DNA from: Streptomyces sp. NBC_01224
GTDB taxonomy: Bacteria; Actinomycetota; Actinomycetes; Streptomycetales; Streptomycetaceae
Reading direction: 5' to 3'
Assembly (NCBI RefSeq): GCF_036002945.1
Contig: NZ_CP108529.1
Coordinates: 8,985,001-9,049,000 of the forward strand
DNA: 64,000 nucleotides
Positions 62,442 to 64,000 of the stretch are shown one piece after another. The position numbers and the translations under genes were made by a program. Below the pieces are notes generated by a model. The model did no database searches, was not told where the DNA came from, and saw only the letters and a program-made list of their open reading frames with translations. Position 1 is the first letter of the stretch; each line of letters begins with the position of its first letter.

Positions 62442-63349
62442 GCACGCTGTGCCGTTTCATCGACGCGGAGAAGGCCGCCGAGGCCAACCCTGGCGGCTAC
62501 AGCGTGGCTTTGCTGTGCCGTGTCACGGGGATCAACCGCTCCACCTTCTACTCCTGGCTGGCGGCCCGGCCGACAGCGGCCGAACGACAGTGCGCCGAGG
62601 ACGAGTTGAGCGAGGAGATCCGTGAGATCCACGCCTCCTCGCGGGGTGCCTACGGCGCCCCGCGCGTGCACGCCGCGCTGCGGCGCAAGGGACATGCGAT
62701 CAACCGGAAGAAGGTCGAGCGGATCATGCGCGAGCGCGACATCCGCGGCATCACCCGCCGCAGACGCCGCCACCTGACGCAACAGGACACCAAGGCCGCA
62801 CCGGCTCCGGACCTGGTCGGCCGCGACTTCACCGCTAACCGGCCCGGCATGAAGCTCGTCGGTGACATCACCTATCTGCCGACGATCGACGGCTGGTGGT
62901 ATCTCGCGACCGTCATCGACCTGGCGACGCGCGAGGTGATCGGTTACGCGATGGCCGAACACCATCGTGCCGAGCTGGTCACCGACGCGCTGCGGATGGC
63001 CGCCGGCCGCGGTGACCTTCAGGGTGGCTGCATCATGCACACCGATCGCGGAAGCGAGTACACGAGTGGCGAATTCCGCCGCGAACTACAGGAGTTGAAC
63101 CTGAGGCAGAGCATGGGAAGAACCGGCATATGCTACGATAACGCCGCAGCCGAGAGCTTCTTCGGACTGCTGAAAGCGGAGATCGGCACCGCCGTCTGGG
63201 AGAGCCGCGAGGCGGCCCGCGCTGACATCTTCCGCTTCATCGAGGTCGAGTACAACCGCACCAGGCTCCGCAAGCACCCCGAGTTCGGGTACCTCACCCC
63301 ACTCGAAACCCGAGCCAGGCTGCAGCACGACTTCACCCCCGCAGCGTAA
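62438..63349 (+). CDS. IS3 OrfB transposase
   Basis: Family-like sequence begins at TLCRFIDAEKAAEANPGG, just after OrfA, so it is probably made by frameshifting; the first standard in-frame start is GTG 62504. Catalytic Asp in MKLVGDITYLPTIDG, Asp in CIMHTDRGSEYTS, Glu in CYDNAAAESFFGLLKAEIG. All intact. Confidence 0.88.
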   Translation, partial: VGTLCRFIDAEKAAEANPGGYSVALLCRVTGINRSTFYSWLAARPTAAERQCAEDELSEEIREIHASSRGAYGAPRVHAALRRKGHAINRKKVERIMRERDIRGITRRRRRHLTQQDTKAAPAPDLVGRDFTANRPGMKLVGDITYLPTIDGWWYLATVIDLATREVIGYAMAEHHRAELVTDALRMAAGRGDLQGGCIMHTDRGSEYTSGEFRRELQELNLRQSMGRTGICYDNAAAESFFGLLKAEIGTAVWESREAARADIFRFIEVEYNRTRLRKHPEFGYLTPLETRARLQHDFTPAA

Positions 63350-63382
63350 GCAACCGCTGTCCAAGACCAGGGGGGAACTTCA

Positions 63383-64000
63383 TTCGGCGTGAACGGATCA
63401 TCACTGTGATGCCAGGCAGCACCGGCGTAGTCGTAGGCGTGCTCGATCGCCTCGTTCTGGCCGGTGGGGTCGGCGACGCCGACGGCCAGAACGCGGTACT
63501 TGTGGAACCAGTCCACCGACGCCTTGGTGGCGCCGTTGATGTTCCAGAACTGCGGGTAGCAGGAGCGGGTGTTGGTGTCCTGCGCGGCGCCGAGGACTTC
63601 GCTGCGCTTGCACTCGGGCTGCGACAGCGTGACCGTCGTGATCGATCCGGTCTCGGAAGTGATCGTCTCGATGCGGTGCCGCTTCAGCGGCAGGATATCG
63701 TCCGTGCCATCGACCCGGTTCGGGCGCAACTGGTAGGTGAAAGTCACCGGGTTGACATCGACCGCCGCAGGACCGGCCTTGGCCGTACGCTTGATCGACT
63801 CCAGGACCAGGACGTGGTCGGTGGTGTCACCGATGTCACCTGCGTCGTAGTAGTCCTGGGTCAGCGCCCACGTGTCCACCGGGTCGAACGCCTTGCTGGT
63901 GGCGTTCCAGGAGAAGGTGCTGATGCCCGTGAGGCGCTTGCGGGAGAAGAAGGACGGGCCCGCAGCATTGCATTCGCTGTCACTGCTGCTGCAGATGGCA
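63383..64000 (-). pseudogene. RHS-type polymorphic toxin, truncated by IS3
   Basis: Enters from the window edge: CNAAGPSFFSRKRLTGISTF, DTWALTQDYYDAGDIGDTTD, VTFTYQLRPNRVDGTDDILP, KRHRIETITSETGSITTVTL and ASVDWFHKYRVLAVGVADPT. This matches the region before the YD repeats in large secreted actinobacterial RHS toxins. It is cut off at 63383, so the repeat shell and toxin tip are missing here. The 5' part lies outside the window. Confidence 0.75.

Larger units (their letters stand above)
62068..63382 (+). mobile_element. complete IS3-family element, 1315 bp
   Basis: Ends TGAAGTTCCCCC...GGACAGC at 62068 and the complement at 63382 form an imperfect inverted repeat. OrfA and OrfB are both open. 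It separates the inverted partial copy from a truncated RHS-type gene. No target duplication is evident. Confidence 0.88.

Noticed and set aside
1-64000. tRNA, rRNA, riboswitch or telomere-type sequences
   Set aside because: None were recognised on either strand; hairpins found are simple terminator or attenuator-like stems.

Overview
The window is high-GC DNA with strong third-position GC bias. It carries families typical of Streptomyces: a DUF6207 protein, an FxsB-like radical SAM fragment, a CU044_2847 trypsin-associated protein and a lactate 2-monooxygenase. It looks like accessory DNA such as a chromosome arm or linear plasmid. Roughly half of it is insertion sequences, IS remnants and broken genes. 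Many genes are interrupted by single frameshifts. Real decay is likely, but assembly indels cannot be excluded from sequence alone.

Region by region: 1-1100 holds a lactate monooxygenase 3' end and two transposase scraps. 1245-3335 is a compact minus-strand cassette: a 63-aa peptide gene with a C-terminal CGDCYPDVM tail, followed by two paralogous JmjC/cupin oxygenase genes. It is the best candidate here for an undescribed system, a possible peptide-modifying (RiPP-like) pathway. 3600-12600 is a patchwork of IS3, STAND-like, recombinase, IS701, IS1182 and integrase-core pieces, with an intact alpha/beta hydrolase and its divergent ArsR-like regulator, a SnoaL-like protein and a 5'-truncated FAD monooxygenase. 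12868-15533 has a secreted low-complexity protein, a DUF6207 protein and a translationally coupled pair of Imm5-like proteins. 15570-21400 is mostly broken genes (methyltransferase, PucR, IS256, phospholipase D-like, HAD, NAD-binding). 21424-24859 is an intact LysR / MFS permease / M29-NicX-like locus, probably catabolic.

26028-30659 encodes a 1422-aa protein (trypsin-like domain, STAND NTPase, membrane segment, 14 WD40 repeats) with its small co-occurring partner. 30800-33960 has two IS3 elements inserted among site-specific recombinase fragments. 34081-39123 is a complete envelope-type signalling and export module: response regulator, histidine kinase, ABC ATPase, FtsX permease and DUF4097 lipoprotein, with a 24-bp perfect palindrome in the divergent promoter. 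40196-41926 is a PBP4-type carboxypeptidase lipoprotein. An IS701 element carrying a passenger gene sits exactly at its stop codon.

43880-49331 continues with an FxsB remnant, an IS5-like element carrying a SUKH (SMI1/KNR4) passenger, a 223-aa membrane-anchored protein gene, and a truncated group II intron whose 5' end can be placed inside an IS701 transposase gene. 49332-56855 has GNAT and AhpD-like genes, a broken phosphatase, a truncated MurG-like transferase, IS3 and IS4 pieces, a broken ABC exporter and an intact secreted PNGase A-like amidase. 57000-64000 holds more remnants, a 641-bp second copy of the 46880-47522 segment, small phosphatase-linked ORFs, a broken IS1380, an IS3 element inserted against an inverted partial copy of itself, and the start of a truncated RHS-type toxin gene running off the window.

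A recurring theme is immunity-like genes (two Imm5-like, one SUKH) and toxin-type genes (RHS) mixed with mobile elements, two of which carry passenger genes. No tRNA, rRNA or CRISPR array was seen.
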